Positions 1-6,747 of a DNA stretch of 64,000 nucleotides are shown here, one piece after another. Position numbers and translations under genes: made by a program. Within the stretch, counting starts at the first letter, position 1. Every line of letters starts with the position of its first letter. A model generated the notes under the pieces. That model made no database searches. It was not told the origin of the DNA and worked only from the letters and a program-made list of their open reading frames with translations. Location of the stretch: positions 1 to 64,000 of the forward strand of contig NZ_BMTV01000001.1 in the NCBI RefSeq assembly GCF_014649855.1, in the 5' to 3' direction. The DNA is from Streptomyces roseolus (GTDB lineage Bacteria; Actinomycetota; Actinomycetes; Streptomycetales; Streptomycetaceae).

Positions 1-240
1 CTCAAGGTGCGGACGCTTCCTTCGTTCCCGTCTCCGGGCCCTCCGGGCGCTTCCTGCGTTTCCGACTCTATCAGATCTTTCCGATCCGATTTCCTCGGTG
101 CTTTCCGGTCCCTTTCGCTTTCGCTCCGGGCCCTTCCGGCTTTTCCGACTCTATCAGATCCTTTCGGCGTCTGATTCCCCGTCAGAGAGGGTTGTCGTCG
201 CGGCTGTTGGGCCGTTCCGACGAGTGAGACATTAGCGGAT
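1..240 (-). promoter_or_regulatory. Upstream promoter/leader region of a ribosomal RNA operon lying off the left edge
   Basis: Read on the minus strand, the last bases before the window edge are GAAGCGTCCGCACCTTGAG, which matches the leader I remember just upstream of 16S rRNA in Streptomyces rrn operons. Further upstream are two exact copies of GATCTGATAGAGTCGGAAA (plus-strand 59-77 and 142-160, 83 bp apart), each with a -10-like TAGAGT. A separate -10-like TAATGT (plus-strand 229-234) has a weak TTGGCT 19 bases upstream. Tandem promoters are typical of Streptomyces rrn operons. A 16S gene is therefore expected immediately to the left, transcribed leftwards. No protein gene is called here. 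Which elements are true promoters and which are leader motifs is inferred. Confidence 0.75.
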
Positions 241-476
241 TCCCCGGCCCCGAAGCCAATCGGGGCCTGCGTCCGGACTTCGAACGCGGATTCCTCATTT
301 CGCAAAAACGCACGGAAAGCAGAACGGCGCGACGAATCGCGGCCGTCAGGCTCGGTGGTTCTTGCGGAATCGCTGTCCGGGGCCGACCGGAGTCGGTGCT
401 CACGTCGGACAACTCGGAGAACACTACGTAGCGGGTAATCCCGTGTCAACCCCGGGCCAGGGCGTACCCTCTCCGT
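241..476 (+). other. Gene-free region between rrn promoters and the trpS leader
   Basis: No convincing gene is present. Short open frames lack a ribosome site and Streptomyces codon bias. The right end should hold the trpS promoter: TACCCT at 465-470 is a good -10 (TANNNT), with TGTCAA at 444-449 as a poorly spaced -35 candidate (15-base spacer). If this is right, transcription starts at or next to the leader ATG at 477. The left end is shared with the outward-facing rrn promoters. Confidence 0.5.
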
Positions 477-518
477 ATGACTACGCATGCGCACACCACC
501 CAGTGGTGGGCCGCCTGA
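477..518 (+). CDS. Trp leader peptide of the trpS attenuator
   Basis: This 13-codon frame encodes MTTHAHTTQWWAA and has two consecutive TGG codons at 504-509, directly before its TGA stop. Trp is normally rare, so a tandem Trp pair in a tiny frame just upstream of a tryptophanyl-tRNA synthetase is strong evidence for a regulatory leader. No Shine-Dalgarno site is visible. TACCCT (465-470) lies six bases before the ATG, so the mRNA is probably leaderless. The reading frame runs into the first arm of the attenuator hairpin, so a ribosome stalled at the Trp codons would cover it. I recall that an auxiliary, indolmycin-resistant TrpRS of S. coelicolor is controlled by ribosome-mediated attenuation; this looks like the same arrangement. 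Confidence 0.85.
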   Translation: MTTHAHTTQWWAA

Positions 519-568
519 AGGCGGCCCGTACTCACGCATGCACACACGGCCGCCGACTCGGCGGCCGT
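508..568 (+). promoter_or_regulatory. Ribosome-mediated transcription attenuator of trpS
   Basis: Three alternative stems can be drawn exactly. Stem 1:2 pairs GGGCCGCC (508-515) with GGCGGCCC (520-527) around a TGAA loop. Stem 3:4 pairs ACGGCCGCC (546-554) with GGCGGCCGT (560-568) around GACTC and would be the terminator. Stem 2:3 pairs GGCGGCC (520-526) with GGCCGCC (548-554) and would be the antiterminator. The Trp codons (504-509) and stop codon (516-518) of the leader overlap arm 1. Low charged tRNA-Trp should stall the ribosome, free arm 2 to pair with arm 3, and allow read-through into trpS. There is no long T-run after 568, which is common for Streptomyces terminators. Confidence 0.85.
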
Positions 569-633
569 TCGCGTATCCCCCTCCGGGAGCCGGGCCGTCG
601 GGCCGGCGCGGTACGGAGAAGGAGCGGAACGCG

Positions 634-1632
634 ATGACGAGGATCTTCAGCGGGGTCAAGCCGACGGGGCACCTGACGCTGGGCAACTATCTCGGGGCCG
701 TACGGCGGTGGGTCGAGGTGGACCAGCACCGGGGCGAGGCGCTGTTCAGCGTGGTGGACCTGCACGCGCTGACCGTGGAGCACGATCCCGCGCGGGTGCG
801 GAGGCTGAGCAGGCAGGCGGCGACGCTGCTGCTGGCCTCGGGGCTCGATCCGGAGCTCTGCACGCTGTTCGTGCAGAGTCATGTGGACGAGCACGCCCGG
901 CTGTCGTACCTCCTGGAGTGCACGGCCACCGACGGCGAGCTGCGGCGGATGATCCAGTACAAGGAGAAGAGCGTGCGGGCGCGGGAGGCCGGGCAGGGGG
1001 TGCGACTGTCGCTGCTCACCTATCCCGTGCTGATGGCGGCGGACATCCTGGCCTACGGGACCGAGGAGGTGCCGGTGGGCGAGGACCAGACGCAGCACGT
1101 GGAGCTGACGCGGGACCTGGCGGTGCGGTTCAACCAGCGGTACGGGCACACCTTCACCGTGCCGAGGGCGACGCGGCCGGCGGTGGCCGCGCGGGTGATG
1201 GACCTCCAGGACCCCCGCTCGAAGATGGGGAAGTCGCACGAGAACGGGGCGGGGATCGTCTACCTGCTCGACGACGCGGACACCGTGCGGCGGAAGGTCA
1301 TGCGGGCGGTGACCGACAGCGGGCGGGAGGTCGTCCACGACCGGGAGCTGAAGCCGGGGGTCGCGAACCTGCTCGATCTGGTGGCGGCGGCCACGGGCGG
1401 GGATCCGGAGGAGCTGGCCGGCGGGTACGCGTCGTACGGAGCACTGAAGAAGGACGCGGCGGACGCGGTCGTGGAGCTGCTGCGGCCGGTGCGGGAGCGG
1501 CATGCCGAGCTCGCGGCGGACCCGGCGTACGTGGACGGGGTGCTGCGGCGGGGGGCCGAACGGGCCCGGGCGATGGCGCGGCCGCTGGTCGACCGGGCCT
1601 ACCGGGCGATCGGGCTGCTTCCCGCCGCCTGA
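634..1632 (+). CDS. trpS: Tryptophanyl-tRNA synthetase (auxiliary, attenuator-controlled type)
   Basis: A class I aminoacyl-tRNA synthetase of 332 residues, the usual length for bacterial TrpRS, which charges tRNA-Trp in the cytoplasm. The HIGH-type signature is TGHLTLGN (residues 11-18) and the KMSKS-type loop is KMGKS (197-201). The N-terminus FSGVKPTG corresponds to the family's GIQPSG segment. The ATG at 634 was chosen because AAGGAG (619-624) sits nine bases upstream and the protein then starts exactly at the family N-terminus. Expression should respond to tryptophan charging through the leader at 477-568. Streptomyces often carry two TrpRS genes, and the attenuator suggests this is the inducible, indolmycin-tolerant one. 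That last point comes from family knowledge and is not seen in the protein itself. Its 3' end overlaps the convergent regulator gene by 34 bp. Confidence 0.93.
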   Translation: MTRIFSGVKPTGHLTLGNYLGAVRRWVEVDQHRGEALFSVVDLHALTVEHDPARVRRLSRQAATLLLASGLDPELCTLFVQSHVDEHARLSYLLECTATDGELRRMIQYKEKSVRAREAGQGVRLSLLTYPVLMAADILAYGTEEVPVGEDQTQHVELTRDLAVRFNQRYGHTFTVPRATRPAVAARVMDLQDPRSKMGKSHENGAGIVYLLDDADTVRRKVMRAVTDSGREVVHDRELKPGVANLLDLVAAATGGDPEELAGGYASYGALKKDAADAVVELLRPVRERHAELAADPAYVDGVLRRGAERARAMARPLVDRAYRAIGLLPAA

Positions 1633-2615
1633 CGGAAGGCGGCGCGGTAGTCGCGCGGGCTGGTGGCGAGGTGCGAGGCGAAGTGCTGGCGCATCGTGAC
1701 CTCGCTGCCGAAGCCCGCGCGGCGGGCCACCTCGGGGAGGGGGTGGTCGGTGCGTTCGAGGAGTTTCCGGGCGGCGGCCACACGCTGGGTGATGAGCCAG
1801 TGGAGAGGGGTGGTGCCGGTGGTGGCCTGGAAGTGGCGGGCGAAGGAGCGGGGGGACATGCCCGCGCGGGCGGCGAGGCTCGCGACGGTGTGCGGCCGGT
1901 CGAGGTGGGCGAGCGCGTGGGCGCGTACGGCGGCGAGGGCGTCGGCGTCGCGGTCGGTCCTGGGGGTGGGGCGCTCGATGAACTGGGCCTGGGTGCCGGT
2001 GCGGAAGGGGGCGGTGACCATCGAGCGGGCGACGGTGGCGGCGACCTCGGCGCCGTGGGCCGTACGGACCAGGTGGAGGCAGAGGTCGATGCCGGCGGCG
2101 GTGCCGGCCGAGGTCCAGATGCCGGTGTCCTCGATGTGGAGCGCCCCGGGTTCGACGCGGACCTTCGGGTGACGGGCGGCGAGGGTGTCGGCGAGGCGCC
2201 AGTGGGTGACCGCGCGGCGGCCGTCGAGGAGGCCGGCGCGGGCGAGGACGAAGGCGCCGGCGCACAGGGAGGCGACGGGGACGCCGGCGGTGTGGGCGCG
2301 GCGGAGGGCGTCGAGGGCGGGGGGCGGGACGTCGGCGTCGGGGTCCTCGATGCCGGGGACGAGGACGAGGTCGGTGGGGGTGAGGGTGTCGAGCCAGTCG
2401 AGGGGACGGTCGGGGCTGAGGCTGAGTCCGCCGCGGAGGGGGATCGGGGCGGCCGGGTCGGCGGCGGCGCGGCGGAGGTCGAAGGCGGGGACGCCGTGGC
2501 CGGTGCGGTCGGTGCCCCAGACCTCGGTGACGACGGAGACGTCGAAGGCGCGGATGCCGGGGAAGGCGAGGAGGGCGATGCGCTGGGGGGCTGCCACGGG
2601 GTGGCAGTAAACCAT
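1599..2615 (-). CDS. GlxA-type AraC family transcriptional regulator with DJ-1/PfpI domain
   Basis: 338 residues from ATG 2615. The N-terminal half is a DJ-1/PfpI (class I glutamine-amidotransferase-like) sensor domain starting RIALLAFPGIRAFD, with the conserved Cys motif SLCAGAFVLA. The C-terminal ~100 residues form a double-HTH AraC domain (HTH 1 VASLAARAGMSPRSFARHF; HTH 2 EVARRAGFGSEVTMRQHF). It is divergent from the isochorismatase-like gene, which it may regulate. The start is uncertain: there is no Shine-Dalgarno site, and a GTG seven codons in is an alternative. A 7-bp inverted repeat, CTGCCAC-GGG-GTGGCAG (2591-2607), overlaps this start region and is a candidate autoregulatory operator. 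Confidence 0.85.
   Translation of the reverse strand: MVYCHPVAAPQRIALLAFPGIRAFDVSVVTEVWGTDRTGHGVPAFDLRRAAADPAAPIPLRGGLSLSPDRPLDWLDTLTPTDLVLVPGIEDPDADVPPPALDALRRAHTAGVPVASLCAGAFVLARAGLLDGRRAVTHWRLADTLAARHPKVRVEPGALHIEDTGIWTSAGTAAGIDLCLHLVRTAHGAEVAATVARSMVTAPFRTGTQAQFIERPTPRTDRDADALAAVRAHALAHLDRPHTVASLAARAGMSPRSFARHFQATTGTTPLHWLITQRVAAARKLLERTDHPLPEVARRAGFGSEVTMRQHFASHLATSPRDYRAAFRQAAGSSPIAR
2591..2607. promoter_or_regulatory. Candidate operator: 7-bp perfect inverted repeat at the start of the GlxA-type regulator
   Basis: CTGCCAC and GTGGCAG are perfect inverted arms separated by GGG, located within or just before the first codons of the regulator and 67 bp from the divergent hydrolase. The position fits autoregulation or control of the divergent pair. 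The binding protein is inferred. Confidence 0.35.
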
Positions 2616-2673
2616 CGATCGCCGGCTTTCGCGCCTCTGGGGCGGGTGCCGGGGCGGCGGCAGGATCGGGCGC

Positions 2674-3252
2674 ATGGAGATCCAGGAGAACGCGGCACTG
2701 ATCGTCGTCGACGTCCAGAAGGGCTTCGAGGACGCGTACTGGGGGCGTCGGGACAACCCGGAGGCGGAGGGGAACATGGCGGCCCTGATCGACCGGTGGC
2801 AGGGGACGGGCCGGCCGGTGGTGTTCGTGCGGCACGACTCGGTGCGGGAGGGGTCGCCGCTGGCGTCGGGGGAGGCCGGGAACGCGTTCAAGGACTTCGT
2901 GGAGGAGCGGCGGGGCCGGGGCGCCGGGCCCGAGGTGCTGGTGACGAAGACGGTGAACTCCGCCTTCTACGGGGAGCCGGACCTGGACGCGTGGCTGAGG
3001 GGCGCGGGGATCGGGCAGGTCGTGATCGTCGGGATCCAGACGAACATGTGCAACGAGACGACGGCCCGGATGGGCGGGAACCTCGGGTACGACGTGGTGT
3101 TCCCGCTGGACGCGATGCACACCTTCGACCTGGCCGGGCCGTTCGGGTGGACGCGGACGGCGGAGGAGCTGACCCGGGCGACGGCGGTGTCGCTGCACGG
3201 CGGGGGGTTCGCCCGGGTCGTGACGTCGGCGCAGGTGCTGTCCGTCGCCTAG
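2674..3252 (+). CDS. Isochorismatase-family cysteine hydrolase
   Basis: A 192-residue cytosolic hydrolase of the isochorismatase/nicotinamidase superfamily. The expected catalytic triad can be placed at D13 (in LIVVDVQ), K92 (in TKTVNSAFYG) and C126 (in TNMCNETTARMG), with the usual conserved glycine-rich turn after the Cys. The C-terminal segment (HTFDL, then the threonine/alanine-rich helix ATAVSLHGGGFARV) also fits the family. The substrate cannot be told from sequence; nicotinamide, isochorismate, ureidoacrylate or N-carbamoyl compounds are all possible. Transcribed divergently from the GlxA-type regulator, its likely controller. The ribosome site is weak (CAGGA 11 bases upstream). Confidence 0.88.
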   Translation: MEIQENAALIVVDVQKGFEDAYWGRRDNPEAEGNMAALIDRWQGTGRPVVFVRHDSVREGSPLASGEAGNAFKDFVEERRGRGAGPEVLVTKTVNSAFYGEPDLDAWLRGAGIGQVVIVGIQTNMCNETTARMGGNLGYDVVFPLDAMHTFDLAGPFGWTRTAEELTRATAVSLHGGGFARVVTSAQVLSVA

Positions 3253-3268
3253 CCGTTGCCGGAGCCTC

Positions 3269-4078
3269 TCAGCCGTTGCCGGAGGCGAGCTCGCGGCTGC
3301 GGTCGCGGGCGGCCTCCAGGGCGGCGATGAGGGCGGCGCGGACGCCGTGGTTCTCCAGCTCGCGGATGGCGCTGATGGTGGTGCCGGCGGGGGAGGTGAC
3401 GGCCTCGCGGAGCTTCACGGGGTGTTCGCCGCTGTCGCGGAGCATCACGGCGGCGCCGATGGCGGCCTGGACGATCAGGTCGTGGGCCTGGGCGCGGGGC
3501 AGGCCGAGGAGGATGCCGGCGTCGGTCATGGCCTCGACGAGGAAGTAGAAGTACGCCGGGCCGGAGCCGGAGAGGGCGGTGGCGGCGTCCTGCTGGGACT
3601 CGGGGACGCGGAGGGTCTTGCCGACGCCGCCGAAGATCTCCTCGGTGTGGGCGAGGTGCTCGGGGGTGGCGTGGCTGCCGCCGGAGATCACGGACATGCC
3701 CTCGTCGACGAGGACGGGGGTGTTGGGCATGACGCGGACGACGGGGGTGCCGGGGCTGAGCCGCTCCTCGATGAAGGAGGTGGGGATGCCGGCGGCGGCG
3801 CTGATGACGAGGCGGTCGGCGGCCACGTGCGGGCCGAGTTCGTCGAGGAGGCGGCCCATGTCCTGGGGCTTGACGGCCAGGATCAGGGTGTCGGCGCGCT
3901 TGGCGGCCTCGGCGTTGGTGACGGCCTCGACGCCGTAGCGGTCGCGGAGCTCCGCGGCGCGCTCGGTGCGGCGGGTGGTGACGAGCAGGTGGGCGGGGCG
4001 CCAGCCGGCTCGGATCATGCCGCTGAGGAGGGCTTCACCGATCTTGCCGGTGCCGAGGACTGCGACGGTCTGGGTCAT
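3269..4078 (-). CDS. proC: Pyrroline-5-carboxylate reductase
   Basis: Catalyses the last step of proline synthesis, NAD(P)H-dependent reduction of 1-pyrroline-5-carboxylate. 269 residues, the normal family length. Seen: N-terminal Rossmann motif VAVLGTGKIGEALLSG, the central VRVMPNTPVLVDEGM segment, and the dimer/substrate signature ALSGSGPAYFYFLVEAM followed by SPAGTT. ATG 4078 is preferred over an in-frame ATG 13 codons upstream because MTQTVAVLGTG is the family start and GAGGTG lies upstream. The last codons and stop are nearly duplicated 20 bp downstream (AGCCGTTGCCGGAG at 3251-3264 and again at 3271-3284). Confidence 0.95.
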   Translation of the reverse strand: MTQTVAVLGTGKIGEALLSGMIRAGWRPAHLLVTTRRTERAAELRDRYGVEAVTNAEAAKRADTLILAVKPQDMGRLLDELGPHVAADRLVISAAAGIPTSFIEERLSPGTPVVRVMPNTPVLVDEGMSVISGGSHATPEHLAHTEEIFGGVGKTLRVPESQQDAATALSGSGPAYFYFLVEAMTDAGILLGLPRAQAHDLIVQAAIGAAVMLRDSGEHPVKLREAVTSPAGTTISAIRELENHGVRAALIAALEAARDRSRELASGNG

Positions 4079-4163
4079 GGCTCTGTTCACCTCGCCGGAG
4101 GGGGTACGTGCCGTCATCCTCGCACCGGCGGGGAGGCCGGTGCGCGGGGTGTCCGAGGGGCGG

Positions 4164-4901
4164 TCACGGGGTGCGGCGGCGGAGGGTGGCGGCGCCGAGG
4201 GCGAGGACGAGGACGGCGCAGCCGGCGACGACGAGGGCGTCGCGGACGAAGGCGGACGTCACGTCGGGGTGGCGGAGGACCTCGTTCATGCCGTCGACGG
4301 CGTACGACATGGGCAGGACGTTCGAGAGCGCTTCGAGGGCGGGGGCCATGGTGTCGCGCGGGGTGAACAGGCCGCAGAGGAGGAGCTGCGGGAAGATCAC
4401 GGCCGGCATGAACTGGACGGCCTGGAACTCGGAGGCGGCGAAGGCCGAGACGAAGAGGCCGAGGGCGGTGCCGAGGAGCGCGTCGAGGAGGGCGACGAGC
4501 AGGAGGAGCCAGGGGGAGCCGACGACGTCGAGGCCGAGGAGGCCGACGGCGAGGCCGGTGGCGAGGACGGACTGGGCGACGGCGACGAGGCCGAAGGCGA
4601 GGGCGTAGCCGGCGATGAGGTCGGCCTTGCCGAGGGGCAGGGCGAGGAGGCGTTCGAGGGTGCCGGAGGTGCGTTCGCGCAGGGTGGCGATGGAGGTCAC
4701 CAGGAACATGGTGATGAGGGGGAAGATGCCGAGCAGCGAGGCGCCGATGGCGTCGAAGGTCTCCGGGCCGCCGTCGAAGACGTAGCGGAGCAGGAAGAGC
4801 ATCCCGCAGGGGACGAGGAGCATCAGGGCGATCGAGCGCGGGTCGTGGCGGAGCTGGCGCAGGACGCGGGCCGCCGTGGCGAGGGTGCGTGCGGTGCTCA
4901 T
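4164..4901 (-). CDS. ABC-2 type transporter permease
   Basis: 245 residues with about six predicted membrane helices (for example IALMLLVPCGMLFLLRYVF, LLGIFPLITMFLVTSIATL and VVGSPWLLLLVALLDALLG). It contains the ABC-2 signature region RERTSGTLERLLALPLGKADLIAGY and the later VQFMPAVIFPQLLLCGLFTPRDTMAPAL block seen in drug and lipid exporter permeases of the DrrB/YhhJ type. The ATG at 4901 overlaps the stop of the ATPase gene by four bases (ATGA), so the two are translationally coupled and should form one exporter. Substrate unknown. Confidence 0.9.
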   Translation of the reverse strand: MSTARTLATAARVLRQLRHDPRSIALMLLVPCGMLFLLRYVFDGGPETFDAIGASLLGIFPLITMFLVTSIATLRERTSGTLERLLALPLGKADLIAGYALAFGLVAVAQSVLATGLAVGLLGLDVVGSPWLLLLVALLDALLGTALGLFVSAFAASEFQAVQFMPAVIFPQLLLCGLFTPRDTMAPALEALSNVLPMSYAVDGMNEVLRHPDVTSAFVRDALVVAGCAVLVLALGAATLRRRTP

Positions 4902-5716
4902 GGGCGGGGCTCCTCGCGGGTGGCGCGGGCGGGGCGGGCGGCGGAGTCGACGAGGTGGAGGAAGGCCTCTTCGACGGTGTCCGTGCCGCTCCGGCGGCGG
5001 AGGGCGTCGGGGCTGCCCTCGGCGAGGATCTCGCCCTCGCGCATGAGGAGGAGGCGGTGGCAGCGCTCGGCCTCGTCCATGACGTGGGAGGAGACGAGGA
5101 GGGTGGTGCCCCGGTCGGCGGCGAGGCGGTGGAAGAGGTCCCACAGGTCGCGGCGGAGGACGGGGTCGAGGCCGACGGTGGGCTCGTCGAGGACGAGCAG
5201 GTCGGGGCCGCCGAGGAGGGCGACGGCGAGGGAGACGCGGCTGCGCTGGCCGCCGGAGAGCCGTCCGGCGAGGGCGTCGGCGTGGTCGGTGAGGTCGACG
5301 TCGGCGAGGGCCGCCCCGACGGCGGTGGCGCGGGCGGGGCGGTGGGCGCGGCCGGGGAGGAGGACGGCGGCGAAGTAGGCGAGGTTCTGCCGGACGGTGA
5401 GGTCGTCGTAGACGGACGGGGCCTGGGTGACGTAGCCGACGCGGGGGCGGAGGCTCGGGTGTCCGGCGGGGCTGCCGAGGACGGTGAGGGTGCCGGTGAC
5501 CTTGGCCTGGGTGCCGACGATCGTGCGCATGAGGGTGGTCTTGCCGCAGCCGGAGGGGCCGAGGAGTCCGGTGACGCGGCCGGCGGGGACGGTGAGGTCG
5601 AGGGCGCGCAGGACGGTGCGGTCGCCGCGGACGGCGGTGAGGCCGCGGGCGGTGACGGCGGGGGCCCGGTCGGGGGGTTCGGGGTCGGCGGGCACCCCGG
5701 AGGCGTAATTCATCAT
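4898..5716 (-). CDS. ABC exporter ATP-binding protein
   Basis: 272 residues with all nucleotide-binding motifs: Walker A GPSGCGKT (53-60), signature LSGGQRSR, Walker B LLVLDEPTVGLD and switch His in LLVSSHVMDEAE. It is a DrrA/CcmA-like ATPase that pairs with the overlapping ABC-2 permease. The start is one of two adjacent ATG codons (5716 or 5713). There is no Shine-Dalgarno site; instead a 16-bp palindrome covers the start codons, suggesting repression by a dimeric regulator. Confidence 0.92.
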   Translation of the reverse strand: MMNYASGVPADPEPPDRAPAVTARGLTAVRGDRTVLRALDLTVPAGRVTGLLGPSGCGKTTLMRTIVGTQAKVTGTLTVLGSPAGHPSLRPRVGYVTQAPSVYDDLTVRQNLAYFAAVLLPGRAHRPARATAVGAALADVDLTDHADALAGRLSGGQRSRVSLAVALLGGPDLLVLDEPTVGLDPVLRRDLWDLFHRLAADRGTTLLVSSHVMDEAERCHRLLLMREGEILAEGSPDALRRRSGTDTVEEAFLHLVDSAARPARATREEPRP

Positions 5717-5724
5717 GTGATGAA
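5709..5724. promoter_or_regulatory. Palindromic operator candidate over the start of the ABC exporter operon
   Basis: TTCATCATGTGATGAA is a perfect 16-bp palindrome (7-bp arms around TG) that includes both candidate ATG codons of the ATPase gene. Such a site at the start of an exporter operon is typical of TetR/MarR/GntR/PadR-type control. No regulator gene is adjacent, so the binder is unknown. Confidence 0.45.
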
Positions 5725-5736
5725 TAGTGGGGACGG

Positions 5737-5767
5737 AAAAGCCCCCGCGTCAAGGATCGCGGGGGCT
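5737..5767 (-). terminator. Intrinsic terminator of the small membrane protein gene
   Basis: On the minus strand AGCCCCCGCG pairs with CGCGGGGGCT (10-bp perfect stem, 8-base loop; plus-strand arms 5740-5749 and 5758-5767), followed by TTTTCC. It lies after the stop of the gene at 5795-6301 and insulates the ABC exporter operon from it. Confidence 0.8.
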
Positions 5768-5794
5768 CGGGCCCAGGGCGGCGGCGCTGGTGGT

Positions 5795-6301
5795 CTACGA
5801 CCGCTTGGGCTTCCTGCGGGCGGCCGGGTTGCCGGTGCGGGCGCCGCGGCGCTTCTCGTGGCGGGCTCGGGCCGTCTCGTACTCGGCGCGGCGGAGCTTC
5901 TCGCCGGGGGCCTCCATGAGGCAGCGCAGCGCGTAGGCGAGGAGCGTGCCGATGAAGCCGATGGCCTTCAGGCTCTTGAGCGAGTCCTCGCGGGCCTGGT
6001 CGGCGGGGCGGCGGCCGAAGCCCTCCCAGGTCTTGGTGAAGGCGATCGCCGAGCAGATCGCGAACATCAGGATGACCAGGGTGTTCACGAGGCCGCCCAC
6101 CGCCGCGACCTGGAGCCCCTCGTAGGCGAAGCGCAGCACGAAGGCGCCCGCGACGGCCGCGGCGAGCGCGCCGACGGCGAGGCCGGCGCGCCGCAGTCCG
6201 TAATGGGCGCTGTGGTCGACCCAGGTGGTCCCGAAGAAACGGATCTCCTCGGGCCGGGGTCCGCTCGTGCCGCTTCCGGGGTGCTGCTTGTCCTCGCTCA
6301 C
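5795..6301 (-). CDS. Small integral membrane protein of unknown function
   Basis: 168 residues from a GTG start. Three hydrophobic segments are visible: around residues 40-58 (AGLAVGALAAAVAGAFVL), 64-88 (LQVAAVGGLVNTLVILMFAICSA) and 114-128 (AIGFIGTLLAYALRC). The C-terminal 40 residues are strongly basic (RRGARTGNPAARRKPKRS). I recognise it only as a conserved Streptomyces membrane protein and assign no function. It has its own downstream terminator, so it is probably monocistronic. Confidence 0.75.
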   Translation of the reverse strand: MSEDKQHPGSGTSGPRPEEIRFFGTTWVDHSAHYGLRRAGLAVGALAAAVAGAFVLRFAYEGLQVAAVGGLVNTLVILMFAICSAIAFTKTWEGFGRRPADQAREDSLKSLKAIGFIGTLLAYALRCLMEAPGEKLRRAEYETARARHEKRRGARTGNPAARRKPKRS

Positions 6302-6350
6302 GAGGTCGATTATCCCCGGTGCGGCGCGCCGGGGGCCGAGGCGAAGGTCC

Positions 6351-6605
6351 TCAGGCGCAGCGCGGCGCGACGTAGTCGTCGCTGCCGGTCCTCACGTACG
6401 CGTCGGAGACGTACTGCCCCGGGGCGATGCCGTCCCAGAGGCGGGTGGTGCCGTACGGCCCCGTGACCCACTCGCCGGGCTTCTGGCAGTGGACCGGCAC
6501 GGTCGCGCCCTCGGAGAGCACCCGGACCACCGGGTGCTGCGTGCTCGGGCCGGAGCGGACGTTGACCCGGTACCCCGGCGCGACCGGGTAGTACTTCACC
6601 GCCAT
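6351..6605 (-). CDS. Small bacterial SH3-like (SH3b) domain protein
   Basis: 84 residues. The segment YRVNVRSGPSTQHPVVRVL followed by GATVPVHCQ and EWVTGPYGTT is the usual SH3b (SH3_3) pattern found in cell-wall-binding and stress proteins. No signal peptide is visible, which is unusual for this domain, so export by another route or a cytosolic role remains open. Two Cys residues (in VHCQK and PRCA) could form a disulphide. Ribosome site GGGGGAG lies just upstream of the ATG. It is divergent from the kinase gene. Confidence 0.75.
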   Translation of the reverse strand: MAVKYYPVAPGYRVNVRSGPSTQHPVVRVLSEGATVPVHCQKPGEWVTGPYGTTRLWDGIAPGQYVSDAYVRTGSDDYVAPRCA

Positions 6606-6747
6606 GATGTTCTCCCCCTGGTTTCACTCTGTGCGACGCGCGCAGGCTAGCAAGCCCCGCCGACATCGGGAGGACCATCGACTAGGCTCCGTCGCGTCGC
6701 GCACGCGCGTGCCGACGGACGGACGCGGAACCACACGGGGGTGGGAG

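Noticed and set aside
182..424. 80-codon minus-strand frame near the left edge
   Set aside because: It lies in the rrn promoter region, contains many AT-ending codons and shows no ribosome site.
508..568. T-box riboswitch for trpS
   Set aside because: There is no specifier loop or T-box sequence; the leader peptide with tandem Trp codons explains the hairpins better.
532..3198. Very long open frames opposite real genes (for example 888 codons on the minus strand)
   Set aside because: These arise from the extreme GC content; they lack family motifs, start sites and Streptomyces third-position bias, while the opposite strand encodes recognisable proteins.
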